Shown: piece after piece, positions 26,510 to 37,745 of the stretch | Layout: each line of letters starts with the position of its first letter | Position numbering within the stretch: the stretch's first letter is position 1 | Assembly (NCBI GenBank): GCA_020086605.1 | Contig: JACBWW010000040.1 | Span: forward strand, 3,123,094 to 3,187,093 | Length of the DNA: 64,000 bases | Direction: 5' to 3' | Origin: Lanius collurio | Taxonomy: Eukaryota > Chordata > Aves > Passeriformes > Laniidae | The notes under the pieces: generated by a model | Databases searched by the model: none | What the model was told of the DNA's origin: nothing | What the model saw: the letters and a program-made list of their open reading frames with translations, nothing else | Program-made: the position numbers and the translations under genes

Positions 26510-26818
26510 TGTGTGCCAGACCCCAAGGTCCTCTCCAGAACACCTTCTGTAAACTGAGATAGAACCATCCAGGGGAAGCTTCCTTGAGGAGGGAGGCTCA
26601 TTTGAGCCTCTCATTGGGGAATCTTTGATAGATAGGCTAATTGGTAAGACCTATAATGATATACCAGATCTCTTAGGGAGTGTGCATTGCGGTGTGCATT
26701 AAGGTGCATTTGACCTGGACATAGTGCACCTAAGGATCCTTAAAATAAATACAAAGGTAAAATCCCTTTTTCCCTTCTAACCGTGTTTGACTCTTGATTT
26801 TAAGACCAGCAAAAGGCA
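26510..26818 (+). mobile_element. Probable solo LTR of an endogenous retrovirus
   Basis: A 309-bp block begins TGTGTGCCAG and ends AAAAGGCA, giving TG...CA ends. TCAG lies immediately outside on both sides (26506-26509 and 26819-26822), which fits a 4-bp target-site duplication. A polyadenylation signal, AATAAA, lies at 26744-26749 on the plus strand, about 70 bp before the end, which is where the R/U5 part of an LTR should be. There is no internal retroviral sequence beside it, so it reads as a solo LTR left by recombination. It is not related by eye to the LTRs at 35926 and 38203. Confidence 0.6.
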
Positions 26819-26822
26819 TCAG

Positions 26823-29800
26823 AAGGATGAGACAGAGCCATTCTGATGTTTTCCATCAGTAGTACCAACACTAGGAGTAAGAAAGGAGGCCTAAGAGGGA
26901 TCTTCTTTTCACAAACACCACGGGGAAGGTTATTTCACGTAGACTAATAGAACCACAGACCCAGAATCTGCATCCCTGCAAAGTTATCCGTGTCCTTTAT
27001 GGACACCTAAGGCATCAAGCTGCATGTGAAAGGTCAGTCTGTCACTTTGAGACTGTTGGATGGGCAAGTAAGTCATTACATTTAAGCTCAGCACCATCAA
27101 ACACAGCAAAGGTCAGAAACACCTGACATCATTGAGAGTAGCAGCTAACAAGAGCATAACAAAAAGCAGGTGGAAGCAGCTGTGTGTGCTGCTGATGGAT
27201 CCACTCAGTGTCTCCTTCTAAGGAGGTGCACATCATACTCCTGGATAAATACAAGGGTTTAGTCATTCAGACAACCAGCACTCAACCCTGAGGGACTAAC
27301 TGCATGGACTGGATGCATGTTGTACTCAGAAGCAGCTGCTAGCCTTCACCAGGTGATTTCTCTTCCAGATGACAGGTATCCATTCAGTGTTACTGGGATC
27401 AGCACACACAGAGAGGTTTTATGTCACTATAGGGTGTCTTATGGCCAAAGACAGAGCTGAAACCTCTGTGCTTACGTTGCTGGACTTCACTGCAGCTTTG
27501 TTGGAGTGAAGTACGAGGTATTACTATGATGATGGGGTAGGGGCAGCATCCCCAAGAATCTGGACAAGAGTGTTGAGTGTAATAATACTAGTAGCTTCTC
27601 ATGCCCTGTTATTGGTGATGTATCTAGTGTGGGACATATCCCATTATCCTAAGTTACTGTAGTGGTGTCTGAGGCCTGGTGTTTTTCCATGGATTTCCCT
27701 TATGTGTGACTACCACGATATGGAGGGACAGAGGGGGTGATATGATCAGGGAATTTTCCTGAGCATAGTGAGCATGGGTTCTTGGTAGATATTTGTGTTC
27801 TCTGCCCTTCTCAGGTATCGCCCTCCAGAAAAACTCCCTTACCAGTAGGTTTTTTTCCTTTAAACAGGCAAGGAATAATACCAGGGGGAAAAAAACACAA
27901 TAAAAGGAAGGCTACTTCTTTGGTGTTTTGGGAAACATTTTTGTGCAAAGACTTTTAACATTTGTTTTTGTAAAGAGATACATTAAAACACTGATAATTT
28001 ACAAACAAGCTGGAGTTGGGGACTGGGTTATATCAAGCCTGTTTGGTGATGCATTGACATGTGGTGTCACAGCTCCATTAATCAAAAATATTTTGGAGGA
28101 AATTCTTCCTGGTTCATTCATGCACAAATAATTTACACTGGGAGCAGTGGGTCTAAACCTCTTTGGCAGACTGAATGGAGGAGCATGATGAACAGCTAGG
28201 CTGGCTCCTGAGTGACCAGACACTCACTGCTTTACCAGGGCTCTCCTTTTTTTCCAGGTATGCAGTTTGTCTGTTGTGCCTGGAGGGAGCTCACAGTAGA
28301 TATTTGTGAATGATAAAATAAAAGGGGGCTGAGGGCCCAGAGACTCAACAGAGGATCTTAGGTGAAAGAAAGCTCAGTTGTTAACCTTCCTGTGCCTGAT
28401 ATGTGGTTTGTCAATTAGGCAGCAGGAGCTGAGTTGGTTGTATATTGACCTACAAGCATTAAACAACTGGCTGGGAGCCATATCCTGTGAAGTCTGTACT
28501 GTCCTTTTGATTTGAAAAGCAGCACTACAGTTGTGGTTCTACTTAGGGTTTTTGAAACACAGGCTTTAGTAAGAAAAAAAAAAAAAAGAGAAAGAAAAGT
28601 ATCTTTCACCAGGTGCACTTTGACTGTTTATTTGGAAAAAATAAAAAGGGGTTTGCACAGAAATATCCATAGTGTTCCAAGGGTTATTAACATGCATAGC
28701 CATGCCTGGCTTGACCGTGCAGTGTGCTCCTAGACAGAATGACAAAGCTGGAAAAATGAAGTCAAGGAAATATGAGCTGATTTATTTTTTATGGGTAACA
28801 AGCTAAACCTTGATCCAGTGCATCTGTGGAGCAAAAGAATATTTATTCAGTTCCACCATCGAAAACACTGAGAAACACATGAGGTGAGTGTGAATTGTCT
28901 CAGCTGAACTCATGTATTCTCCAGACATAATTAAACACTGGCCCAATTTTTAATGTGGGCTACTTAATTGGATGTCAGAAATTCCACATTTGGAGGTTCA
29001 GTTTGACCTTTAGTTACATAAAAGAAGCATTTAAGAGTCTCCAGTGAGTGTCAGTGTCTGAATGCAGATGCCTTATTTGAAAACTGTGCTCCTTTACAGT
29101 GATGCATTCCAGGAGGAGAAAGCCCTGATCCTGCAAACAGTTTGGAGCAGGCTTCAGCTTGCTGCCACTAACACCAGCTTGCTGGAATCCACTCATTCCA
29201 GGGAATGGCACGCTAGTAAATACAAGCAGATGGGAAAGCAGTTGCAGGATTCAAAATTAGCTTGAGCTTTTTCTCCCATCCAAGTACATACAAATTTCTG
29301 AATGTACTTTAATTTCAAGGTAGAAGTCCAGAAATGAAAGCTCAGATAACCATCTTTCTCAAATGCCAGAGGATTTGTGGAGAAAATGCCAAATCAGTTA
29401 CAGTGGGACTTTGATTAAGTGGTAGAGCCTTTAAAGCTGGTGTGACCAGGTGAAGAATGGGACTTTGGTATACACAGAGGGTCATTTATGATCCAGCCAG
29501 CCTAGAAGAGAGAAATACCACTGAAACCTGGCAAGATCACCTGGATTTCCATCTGCCTAGGAAAGAAGCAGAGGATGTAGGCAGGCATTCTTAATCACAG
29601 AGATGTTGGTAATGTCTAGTGAAGTGTCCCGAAGGAACACTTCTGCAATAAGAAAATCCTAAAACACATGGAACTGTTTGCTCAATGAAGCTTTATCTTT
29701 GCCCCAAGATCTGGAGGGACTCTTGCAGCTCCTGCTACTCAAACTTGACTCCTGCCATCCCATGGCACGGCAGGGTTAAAGCTGTGGGAAGCAGGTAATC

Positions 29801-32800
29801 CACATACTGCCAGCACTGCTCCAGTATAGGTTCATGTAGGATGGGCCTCACAGGTAACACAGATCTCAAAGGTGTTTCAGAGATCCCTTTGCACATGGGC
29901 TATGATCCCCTTTCTGTGCTTAAAATATAGTCTTATTACAAAACCCAGGAAATTAACTCATCAAGGGAAATAGTTTGCTGGCTAGGTGTTAAATGCTGCT
30001 TACAAGGTTTAGGAATGAAGTGAGAATCTCCAGACTTAGCTTGGATATGTATCTGCAGGTCCGTATTTGCTGTGATGTTATGCTGAAACATCCAGACTGA
30101 CGTTCTTGTTCCCATACTGATTTGTTTGGTCAACTCAATTCATGTAAAAAATGTAGTTTTAAGGGTAAAAATGTCATCAGTAAAAGGCATTGCTCACTGA
30201 AGCGTGCTGCTCACTTGCCAACTACTACTTGGCAGGAATGAGCAGGCAAGGTCATTAGTGTGGTACTTTTTGGAGAAGGATGCAATGCACTCCATACAAA
30301 CTGCAAAATCCAGGGAATGCCAGACAACCAGTGTAGAGTCTTTTCATTTGCTGAGCCACAGGGGATGTTAAAAATCTGCAGATAATTTCTCCACTTTAAA
30401 CAAATGTTCTTTCTGTGTATGGCTTGCAGTTTACACAGGGCAAATGTCCACGACAAAACAAAACTCAGTGAAAACTGGGCTGTCAGTCAGCACTGAGTGT
30501 GCTCTCTAACTTGAATTACATCCGTATTACTCACTGGGGCAACTGTGTATATGTAAAACAATTTGCACAATTTGAACTGGCTGGTCTAATTATATAGAGT
30601 ACTCAAGCAAACAGAGAATTCCTCAGGAAAATTATGTTTGTCTTTATAATTAATTCTTGTTCTCACTGTATCTGTTTATAGAAAAAGTTTCACAGATAAA
30701 GAAATGGAAGTTCTTTATTTTATTTTTTTAATTGCATAAAAATAATACATGGATTGGATAGATGTAGTTTTTTTGATCATAGCCTATGGAATATGCAGGG
30801 GAGCAATCTACAGTTTTGGTATTTCTAGTGGTTCTTAAATCACAAGTTGATCTCTTCAATATCAAATCAAGGCTTCAAAAGTAAGGCAGTTATAAATATT
30901 TTTAAGCAAAAATAACTTAGGGTTCATATTTCCAAGTTTTTTGCTGTCATTCTGTGGATTAAAGGAACTGAGAGCTCTGTGGAGCTAAAGGGACACTGAA
31001 ATTCTCAAAATTCCCTTTTTTTTTTCTTTTTGCCTTTTTTTTGGAAGATGCCCACTCAGTATCAGAATAAGTAGCAAAAGAACATGAGTGTGACAATCCT
31101 CTTGTCACACTGAATTTCCTGCACTTATGTTTTTTAAACAGTTGATGGCCCTGGTGAGAGGGTGAGACTGTGTACAAATGTTTGTGGTTCAGAGCCCAGC
31201 TTTCCAAAGAGAAGTCCAGAACACACAATACGTCACCTGTTTGTACTCCAGCTCCATGAGGCAACGAAGACAGAATTATCCAGCCTTTCCAGATCAGCTC
31301 TCCCGTGGGGCTTTAGAGCTGAGTTTTGGTCTCTGCAACACACAAAAATGTTTCCCCACATGAATTAAAATATTACTTCTTGGCTGTACAGCGTGCTACA
31401 GGCTTTACCCACTGGTGTTACACTTTAATACTGTTTTAACCATTCCCAAACTAAGGTGGGGAGATGGGCTTGCCAGCACAGTATATGTCTGCCTTTGGCT
31501 AAGGAAATGTTTGCATTTCTTGTTATTACTGCTAAGCAGATTATTCACCGTTTATGTGAAGACAATTTATCATTTCTTGCAAGGTTGTAATATACCTAAT
31601 GAGAGACAGGGGATTTTGCCAAGTGAGGTTCCTCTCCCTCCAGTTTGGACCATTTCTGTGACTGACTTTGGGAACAGCACAAGTCAGACCCAGTGTGGAT
31701 GCTTTTATTTGATGTTATGTGAGTTTAGAGCAGAGTGAATACCTGGGCATGGCAAAAGAAGGTTTGCTGCTGTCTTTAGTAGCACTGGAAAGTATCCAGT
31801 GAATAGTATAAACAAAAGCTTTACTAAAATTAGGACTGACACCAGCCTGTAGCTCTGTGCCTTTCTCCTAGAACTTACTTCCAGTTTGTGAAGGGAAGAC
31901 TTCCCCTGTGAGAATGAACAACTTCCTGATGGTACACAGGTGCTGAGTGCTGCCAGGCAGCAGGAGAATCAGCCAGTGCCACACATCCCAATGGAAATGG
32001 TTATTCTGCCCCATGGGCATCCATACTGGGGCACCTTTTGCCTCCCTTCCCACTTGTGCTCCCCTGGTCCTGCTCTGTGGACATACCTGACACAAAGGCC
32101 AGGTGCTGGCTCCTGGACATGGAGCAAGTCCAGCAAAGGTAGGTTGGAGGATTCTGTCTCCCATGTCAGATTGCTAAACACAGACCTGGAAGGAGCGCAG
32201 AGTGTGACTATTGAACACAGAAATGAAGAAGCTGGCTATAGAGAGCTCAGGATTGCAGCTTCCACATGCTTAGGTATTGTCACTTCCATTGATTATTACT
32301 GCATTTTTAGCATTTACAACTCTTTCTTGTTCTTTGGTTGCAAAAGGTCCTTGGCCAGGTGGCTCTCAGCCAGGTGGCTTTCAGCTCTCAAGTGATATTT
32401 ATTTGAGAGACAAGCTGTGGTCGTATTTTCAGACACATTGTGGTCACATTTTCAGTCTGGAATTAGGGCAAGAATAAGACCATTCTTTCCCCCTCTCTAG
32501 TTGGATATGTTGGACAGAGGCATCTTTCTGGTGTCATTTCATGTCTGTTCATTTTGGTGTGGACAATGGCCAGTGTCAATCACGCTGCCGTGTCAGTCAA
32601 GCAGAAAGACCAGACAAGGAGGGGAATTGATGGCCATGCTCAGCCTCCAGGGAGAACATAAAGTGCAAATAAATGGAGGAGGCAGGCTACTTGGAGCCAC
32701 TGAGGGTGCCCTTTGTGCAGAACACTGTGATTCTTGGCTTTTGAAGGCAAGGAGGTGGGCAAACCAGAGCGAAGGATAGATTTTTCAGTAGCCAGCTCCT

Positions 32801-35528
32801 TGGCCTTTGCCAAGAGAATAACTTAAGTGCAAACGGAAACCCAGTCATATACAGCTGCATGTTGAATGTCAAGGGATGGAAATGTTGTAAGAGTCAGAGT
32901 CCATGTTTGCTTTCTTGGTATGTTCTTTTCCGTACTCTCTTGAAGAGGAAAATGGAATTTAGGATGGAGAAAAGAAAGAGCTGGCAGTACTGATAAAGCA
33001 AAACACACACCTGACAATAATATGCATTTAGCTGCCAACGAAGGGAATGCTAAATAAACATGGCTGTCTTACCAAGTGCAGCTGGCTAGATTTATTTTGG
33101 TTTAGGTTTTTTTTTCCTTCCCTCAGTATTTTTGCTAATTATAAGCTGCAGCACCAAGAATATTTAATTCTTTTGAAAGGATGTGTGGTTTTCTGGGTGG
33201 TGGGAGTGAAATAGCCAGGCATACTACAGAGGAAAAGTGTCCTAAAGCAAAGGTTTTAAAGCATTTTCTGTCCATCTGAGCAAGCAACTTCTGCTGCTGG
33301 GACTTAATATAAAGCCTTACCACTGAGCCCAGCTTTAGGATGTTCTCTGCACATACATTTTCAGTGACATAACTCCATAGTTCAGCAAGGTGGATCCAGT
33401 TATGCCAGGATTAATTCCAATACAATTTGTTTTGCTGATATTCCTTTATTGATTATTAAAACCTAAATGCACAATACTGTTTTTAAAACCTTGTGACACC
33501 TCTAGAAAAGCTGTGGAGTTGAGACCCCTGGGAATATCTTAGTGGAATATCCTTGTTCCTGTTGTTCAACACTGTGGTCACTTCTATCTGCTTCTGGAAA
33601 AGAAACCTAAATGAGTTCACTGGTGTAATGAGGGGGCATCAGCTTTTCTGTCAGCCCCTGTGGGAATTTCAAGTATTTGTTAAAGCAAAAAATAGGGCAG
33701 AAAGTGGGGACACTGCTGAGTTTTCAGCAGATGTTTGAGCTGTGTGAAGTCATAGGCACAGGCAGCTGGTCTGTGTTCACATCTCTTCTACAGTTTTCAA
33801 GAGAAATGTTGACACTGGGTGCCTCTGGAAACCTGAACTGGACCTTTTTCTTTGTGTCTCTACCTGGGACACCAGCTGGAAGGATTCTGGAAGGATCCTT
33901 CCTGAAAGGATTGCCCATAGCAACCTAAGTCTGTCTGAATTCCCTTGGCTCCTCCCATTGCAGCCACTTGAGTCACTGTGGAGACAGCTTTAAACCACTT
34001 ATGTGGGTACAGTCTTCTTGTAAGATGCTGAGAGACAAGGCTCAGAATCCTGGAAACCTCTTTGAAGACTGAATTTGACAGACAAACTCTTGTTCTACCA
34101 AGGTTTAAAAAAATAAAATCTATTTTTGACTCTTTAGAGCATGCACAGAGTTTATCTATTGGCACCAAGAAACCAAGACAAAGTTCTCTATCTAATTATT
34201 TTAAGCCCTGTTTTATTTTTGGAGAGGAGGCTACAAAGAAGCAATGTGGCTTCTCTAGTGAAGATGTGTTCTTCGGCATTGCCAAATGGAGTCCCATTAG
34301 CTGTTCAAATGAAAAGGTTCTGGTGTGTTACTACAATAGCTGTTTTTATTAAAATCAGTCATTTAGGATACAACGAAGAAGCCTTTAATCTAATGTGATG
34401 ATCAGTGACAAGTCATTTCATTTAAGGTGTTACTAGCTGAGGAAAAGTGTGTTTGCTGCTGCTTAGTCAAAACAAACAAAGGATTTTTCTTTGTTGCTTT
34501 AGAAGTGTTCGCCAGACTGTGAAGAGGGTCCTGTCCCAGACTCATTTTGTGTCTCATCTGCCACTGTATGTGAAGAAAATTATAGCTCACAGGTAAGAAT
34601 TGTTATGGTTTATCCATAATCTCCACCAGTTTCAGTTGGATTTGAGGTAGCATGAACTTGGAACTAGGGATTTCTTTTCTTCACTCTCCATCCCCCCCCC
34701 TTTTTTAATGTAAAAAGGCTTCAAAAAATTCTAAAGCAATTTTACAAATAGCGGCCAAATTACAATAGTGTTCTCTTTTTTCTCCTGCTTCTCTGAAGAT
34801 TAACTCAATTTCTTTTTCTTTGCACACTGGGCATGAAGCTGAAACAAATATTCCATTTACAGTAACAATAGCTGGCACACTGTAAGAACCAAAACCTTGC
34901 TAGTCTTTGGGATTCAGGTTTGGGAGGAAGAAGTGGTGACAGTAATCACAGACTTGGTACTTCAAACTGACAGCTGTGGTCCTTTAGGGTCATATCTACT
35001 CAAATGATCTTCAACTAGCATGCTAACAGCAGTGCCATTTGTATTTTCCAGGCTGATTCAGCTTTTGATGGTCTGTTTTTCTCTACCTGCATGCCCAGGA
35101 AAAGACAGCCCCACTTCACTTCAGATTTGGTGAGTTTTCTTTGGGATGGGAAAACCCAAAAGTCTTAAGCTGAAAACTCAAACCTAACATGAATCTATAC
35201 CAAACCAAATAAATCTGTAGATCCGTCTGTATCCAGGTATCTCTGAAAAATGGCAAAAGCTTGGAATATCCTGGGACAGCAATCCAGTGAGTCTATTTTA
35301 TATGAAGGACCAGCTTTATGGTGTATTGGTGCCTGTGCAGTTCTCACATACCTGCTTAAAGATAATGCTAGTGTTAAAAAAATAACCCAGAAGAATCAGA
35401 TATGGATGTACTGACTCACAGTACAGTGTTTATCCTGCCTTTTTTTTTTGTCAACATAAAAGGCCTCAAAGCAGGCCTAGAAATTGGTGTTTCCTTCCTT
35501 GAAGCAGCAGCTGGGTGGTTTGACTTCT
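26823..35528. other. Non-coding stretch, no gene recognised
   Basis: About 8.7 kb without a recognisable gene or repeat family. Small local duplications exist, for example CAGGTGGCT repeated near 32356-32388 and GTGGTC-rich repeats near 32416-32456. The 151-codon plus-strand frame at 31940-32395 shows no family features. Confidence 0.55.
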
Positions 35529-35608
35529 GATCACTGTATAAAGGTGAGAGTCCATACCTTGAATTCAAGACCACTGCGTAAAGGTGAGTGTCCACAAAAG
35601 TGAACTCC
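35529..35608. repeat. Two-copy 40-bp tandem repeat
   Basis: Two diverged units start at 35529 and 35569, sharing GA-CACTG--TAAAGGTGAG-GTCCA. The unit length is 40 bp. Each contains AAGGTGAG. It lies about 300 bp outside the retroelement and has no evident link to it. Confidence 0.6.
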
Positions 35609-35919
35609 TGGGCTTGTACTTCATACACTGCACTTGTTTATACAAGTTTTAGTTTCCCTGCATATTTAGGAGTAGTTTCCATGTGAAATATTTAATAATT
35701 TGAGCTGCTGGAAAACTGAAAACTTGTTTTCAAAGTTAAAAGACTAAAGGAAAACTGGTATGTTGTTGTTGTTGTTATTGTCATGATGTCAGCATTTTAG
35801 AAAGCTATCATCACTTTTATAGCTGAGAACTATACTTTGCATGGTTGCAAAAACTGCTGGTTGTCCAAGAAATGGAACAATCCTTTTGGGAAGCACTTTA
35901 AAATTCCAGAGGTGTAGTA

Positions 35920-35925
35920 GTGGAG
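35920..35925. repeat. Target-site duplication, left copy (GTGGAG)
   Basis: GTGGAG sits directly against the TG end of the LTR at 35926 and is repeated exactly at 38507-38512. A 6-bp duplication is typical of betaretrovirus-like (ERVK/class II) insertions. Confidence 0.88.
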
Positions 35926-36203
35926 TGTTGCTGTTGGGGAATTCTCTCCATGAGATGTGTAGAAATGAAATATGGAACGATATTGGGTAGATGTTCAGAG
36001 ATGTTTATTTCTCCCAGCTGCATGGCATGGGGGCCTGCTGGTGATCTCCCCTCTCCTCACAGGACCCCCTGGCACTTTTCCCCAGCCCAGGAATCCCAAC
36101 CAGCCAATCTGGACCCAGCATCTGGGCACACATGAGCAGGGGCAAACCCTGTTCATCCAGGGTCCCTTCCCCCAGGACCTCCCAGCAGGGAAGTATCTCC
36201 ACA
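35926..36203 (-). repeat. 3' LTR
   Basis: A 278-bp LTR, read on the minus strand from TGTGGAGATA (36203) to the CA end at 35926. A polyadenylation signal AATAAA lies at 36009-36004 on the minus strand, and an ATTGGC motif is present upstream in U3. It matches the 5' LTR along its length, apart from indels of about 14, 7 and 6 bp. Confidence 0.9.
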
Positions 36204-36220
36204 TCTCACCCTTTTGTTTT
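36204..36220 (-). other. Polypurine tract
   Basis: On the minus strand the 17 bases directly before the 3' LTR are AAAACAAAAGGGTGAGA, of which 15 are purines. This is the expected place for the plus-strand DNA primer of a retrovirus. Function is inferred from position and composition. Confidence 0.65.
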
Positions 36221-36482
36221 TACTAAAAGTGATTTGAAACTTAACATTGGAGACAACTGGATCAAAAAAGGAAAATGAACAGTTTCAAAAGAAAACAAGC
36301 TATTTTCCCCAGCTCTCAAATGTCCAAACAGATTTTTCTCTGGAGCATTTTAGGTCCGGCGGAAGGGAGACAGGACTCTCTGAGCATCTTCCATGGGGAA
36401 ACTGAGGCAGGAAAGGCTTTCATCCATTTGTACCTGTTGGAATTCTTAACAATGACAGTTAATTTTTTTTCTTTCCTCTTAT
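36221..36482 (-). other. 3' internal segment of the element, unknown
   Basis: This lies between the cold-shock stop codon and the polypurine tract. No envelope or other known domain is visible. In the -1 frame relative to the cold-shock ORF the minus strand stays open for about 57 codons, to a stop at 36318-36316, encoding a Lys-rich start and no motif I recognise. Confidence 0.5.
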
Positions 36483-36932
36483 TTATCCCCCCCTTGCAAT
36501 AGGAGAGGAATTGTGGGGAAAGGGAATTACATAGGGAAGCCATAGGGTGGAAAATGGATTAGGGATGAATTGGGGATGGGAAGAATTTAGGAAAGGGTTC
36601 ATATTGGGTATAGGGTAAAAGGGAAAATTAGGAGTGGGAAAGGGAGGTAGCTGATATGGATATGGTTTACAATTCTGCGTGTACCGACTGCCTTTGACTG
36701 GAACGCCCTTAGGCTCTGTCACGTGGGCTGCCTGGGGGCCTTTTCTTCCTTGTACGATGTCAAATTCTACAATTTCTCCATCTCCTAAGCTTGGAATATA
36801 TTTCTTGGGGTTATTTTTCATTATGGCAGTTTGATGCACAAAAACATCTTCTCTAGTGTCCCATCTGGTTATAAAACCGTAATGGTTCTTTACATTATAC
36901 CATTTCACAGTCCCTAAAACCTTAGTTGCCAT
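36483..36932 (-). CDS. Y-box-type cold-shock domain protein, captured in the retroelement
   Basis: Predicted 149-residue protein that should bind single-stranded RNA or DNA. Residues 1-85 form a Y-box cold-shock domain that aligns without gaps to vertebrate YBX1/2/3, starting [14 protein letters not shown]1 (KNHYGFI, residues 15-21) and RNP2 (VFVH, 30-33) are present. Trp11, Phe20, Phe31 and His33 match YB-1's base-stacking residues Trp65, Phe74, Phe85 and His87. Identity to YBX1 is roughly 70% by eye from memory. Residues 86-149 form a Pro/Phe/Asn-rich tail quite unlike the basic/acidic islands of cellular Y-box proteins. No Lin28-type zinc knuckles are seen. I chose the first ATG, which has G at -3 and +4; the frame is open about 20 codons upstream without another ATG, and the segment just before it (VEKGK) also resembles YBX3. 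The ORF has no internal stop although neighbouring gag is broken. It may be a silent fossil or a functional protein. Confidence 0.88.
   Translation of the reverse strand: MATKVLGTVKWYNVKNHYGFITRWDTREDVFVHQTAIMKNNPKKYIPSLGDGEIVEFDIVQGRKGPQAAHVTEPKGVPVKGSRYTQNCKPYPYQLPPFPTPNFPFYPIPNMNPFLNSSHPQFIPNPFSTLWLPYVIPFPHNSSPIARGG
36486..36492 (-). promoter_or_regulatory. Slippery-type heptamer before the stop codon
   Basis: The last two sense codons of the cold-shock ORF form G GGG GGA, immediately followed by TAA. This fits the X XXY YYZ pattern of -1 frameshift sites, and the -1 frame is open for about 57 codons. A G run can also arise by chance or by length slippage, and I did not identify a downstream pseudoknot. 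Confidence 0.2.
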
Positions 36933-36989
36933 AACTTTTCCCTTTTCCACGTTCTTGCTGTTCACTGTTTGTGTTTTGTTGCTGTTCGC

Positions 36990-37745
36990 CGTCTGTCTGT
37001 GTTTTTGCTTTCACTATCGCTCACCCTCGCACTGGGGCTGCCGCCGCTGCCGGCACGCCCTTGCTGCAGGGTCCCGACTTCTCGGGGCAGCCCTCGGAGC
37101 CACACGGGCCAGGCCGGGCCACTGCTCACCGTGGCTGCCGGCCCTTCCGCCGCTGGCCACAGCTGTGCTTCGGCCGGGGCCCCTGCGGCGGCTCCTCTGT
37201 GCCCAGCAATCGGCCCCGTTCCGGTGGGGCTCTGGGCTCTGCGTGGTTCCACTTCGGCTCGGGGTGGCACACTGTGGGCTGCCATGTCACCATGGAAACT
37301 GCCACCATGGCTGCCGGCGGCCGCTGCTTGCGCGCCATTTTCGGGCTGCCACGTGGCACCAGGCAGCTCCTCCCTCTCTGCTGCGCCGCTTTTCGCAGGC
37401 GGCTTTTTCCGGAAGCTATCGGGACTAATTTTCCTTCACTATTCACCATGAGGACGCCTCGTAGAACTCCAGGTATGTCCTCCCACACGGGGCCGGGCCG
37501 TCACCGCGGGGCCCGCACCGCTGTGCTGCATGAGACCCACAGCACCCGACATGTCGGCCCCTCCTTCGCGGTCGAGCGTCAGGGGGCTCTGAGCTCGGGA
37601 TGGAATCCGCGGTAAGGTGCGGGCTCCCCAGAGCGCTGGGCGCCTCCAGCGCGGGCACCTCTGTGGCATGGGCACGGGGGACCCTGCGGCCGCAGCCACG
37701 CGCTCCTGGGGTGGCCGCTGCTCGGTGTCAGCCATGGCATGGCGG
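36990..37745. other. GC-rich, CpG-dense insert inside the element
   Basis: Base composition changes sharply here from AT-leaning retroviral sequence to GC- and CpG-rich sequence with many long chance frames on both strands. It lies between the Gag fragment and the cold-shock ORF, so it was part of the element at integration. The simplest origin is the GC-rich 5' end of a captured host transcript, since Y-box genes have GC-rich first exons, but I could not align it to one. A YY1-like CGCCATTTT lies at 37333-37341. The plus strand carries a perfect Kozak start and donor-like sites (separate entry). Confidence 0.7.
37307..37615 (+). other. Plus-strand frame with a mitochondrial-presequence-like start
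   Basis: ATG at 37307 sits in a perfect Kozak context (GCCACCATGG) and opens a 102-codon frame antisense to the retroelement. Its first 34 residues contain seven Arg and no acidic residue, as in mitochondrial targeting peptides. A splice-donor-like CAG/GTATGT lies at 37470-37478 and another, GTAAGG, at 37612-37617, so it could be a captured first exon. However, any GC-rich frame tends to be Arg/Ala/Leu-rich, and CCATGG is palindromic, so both strands gain start-like contexts. I do not recognise the protein. Kept as a weak candidate, not a gene call. Confidence 0.2.

Noticed and set aside
31940..32395. 151-codon plus-strand open frame
   Set aside because: Ends in a local duplication (ARWLSARWLSALK) and shows no conserved motif; probably chance.
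35761..35785. TTG repeats as part of a CRISPR-like or regulatory array
   Set aside because: Only a short TTG microsatellite; no spacers and the genome is vertebrate.
36971..37615. 214-codon plus-strand frame across the GC-rich insert
   Set aside because: Upstream half is antisense to the element's coding strand with no motif; only the part after ATG 37307 is kept as a weak candidate.
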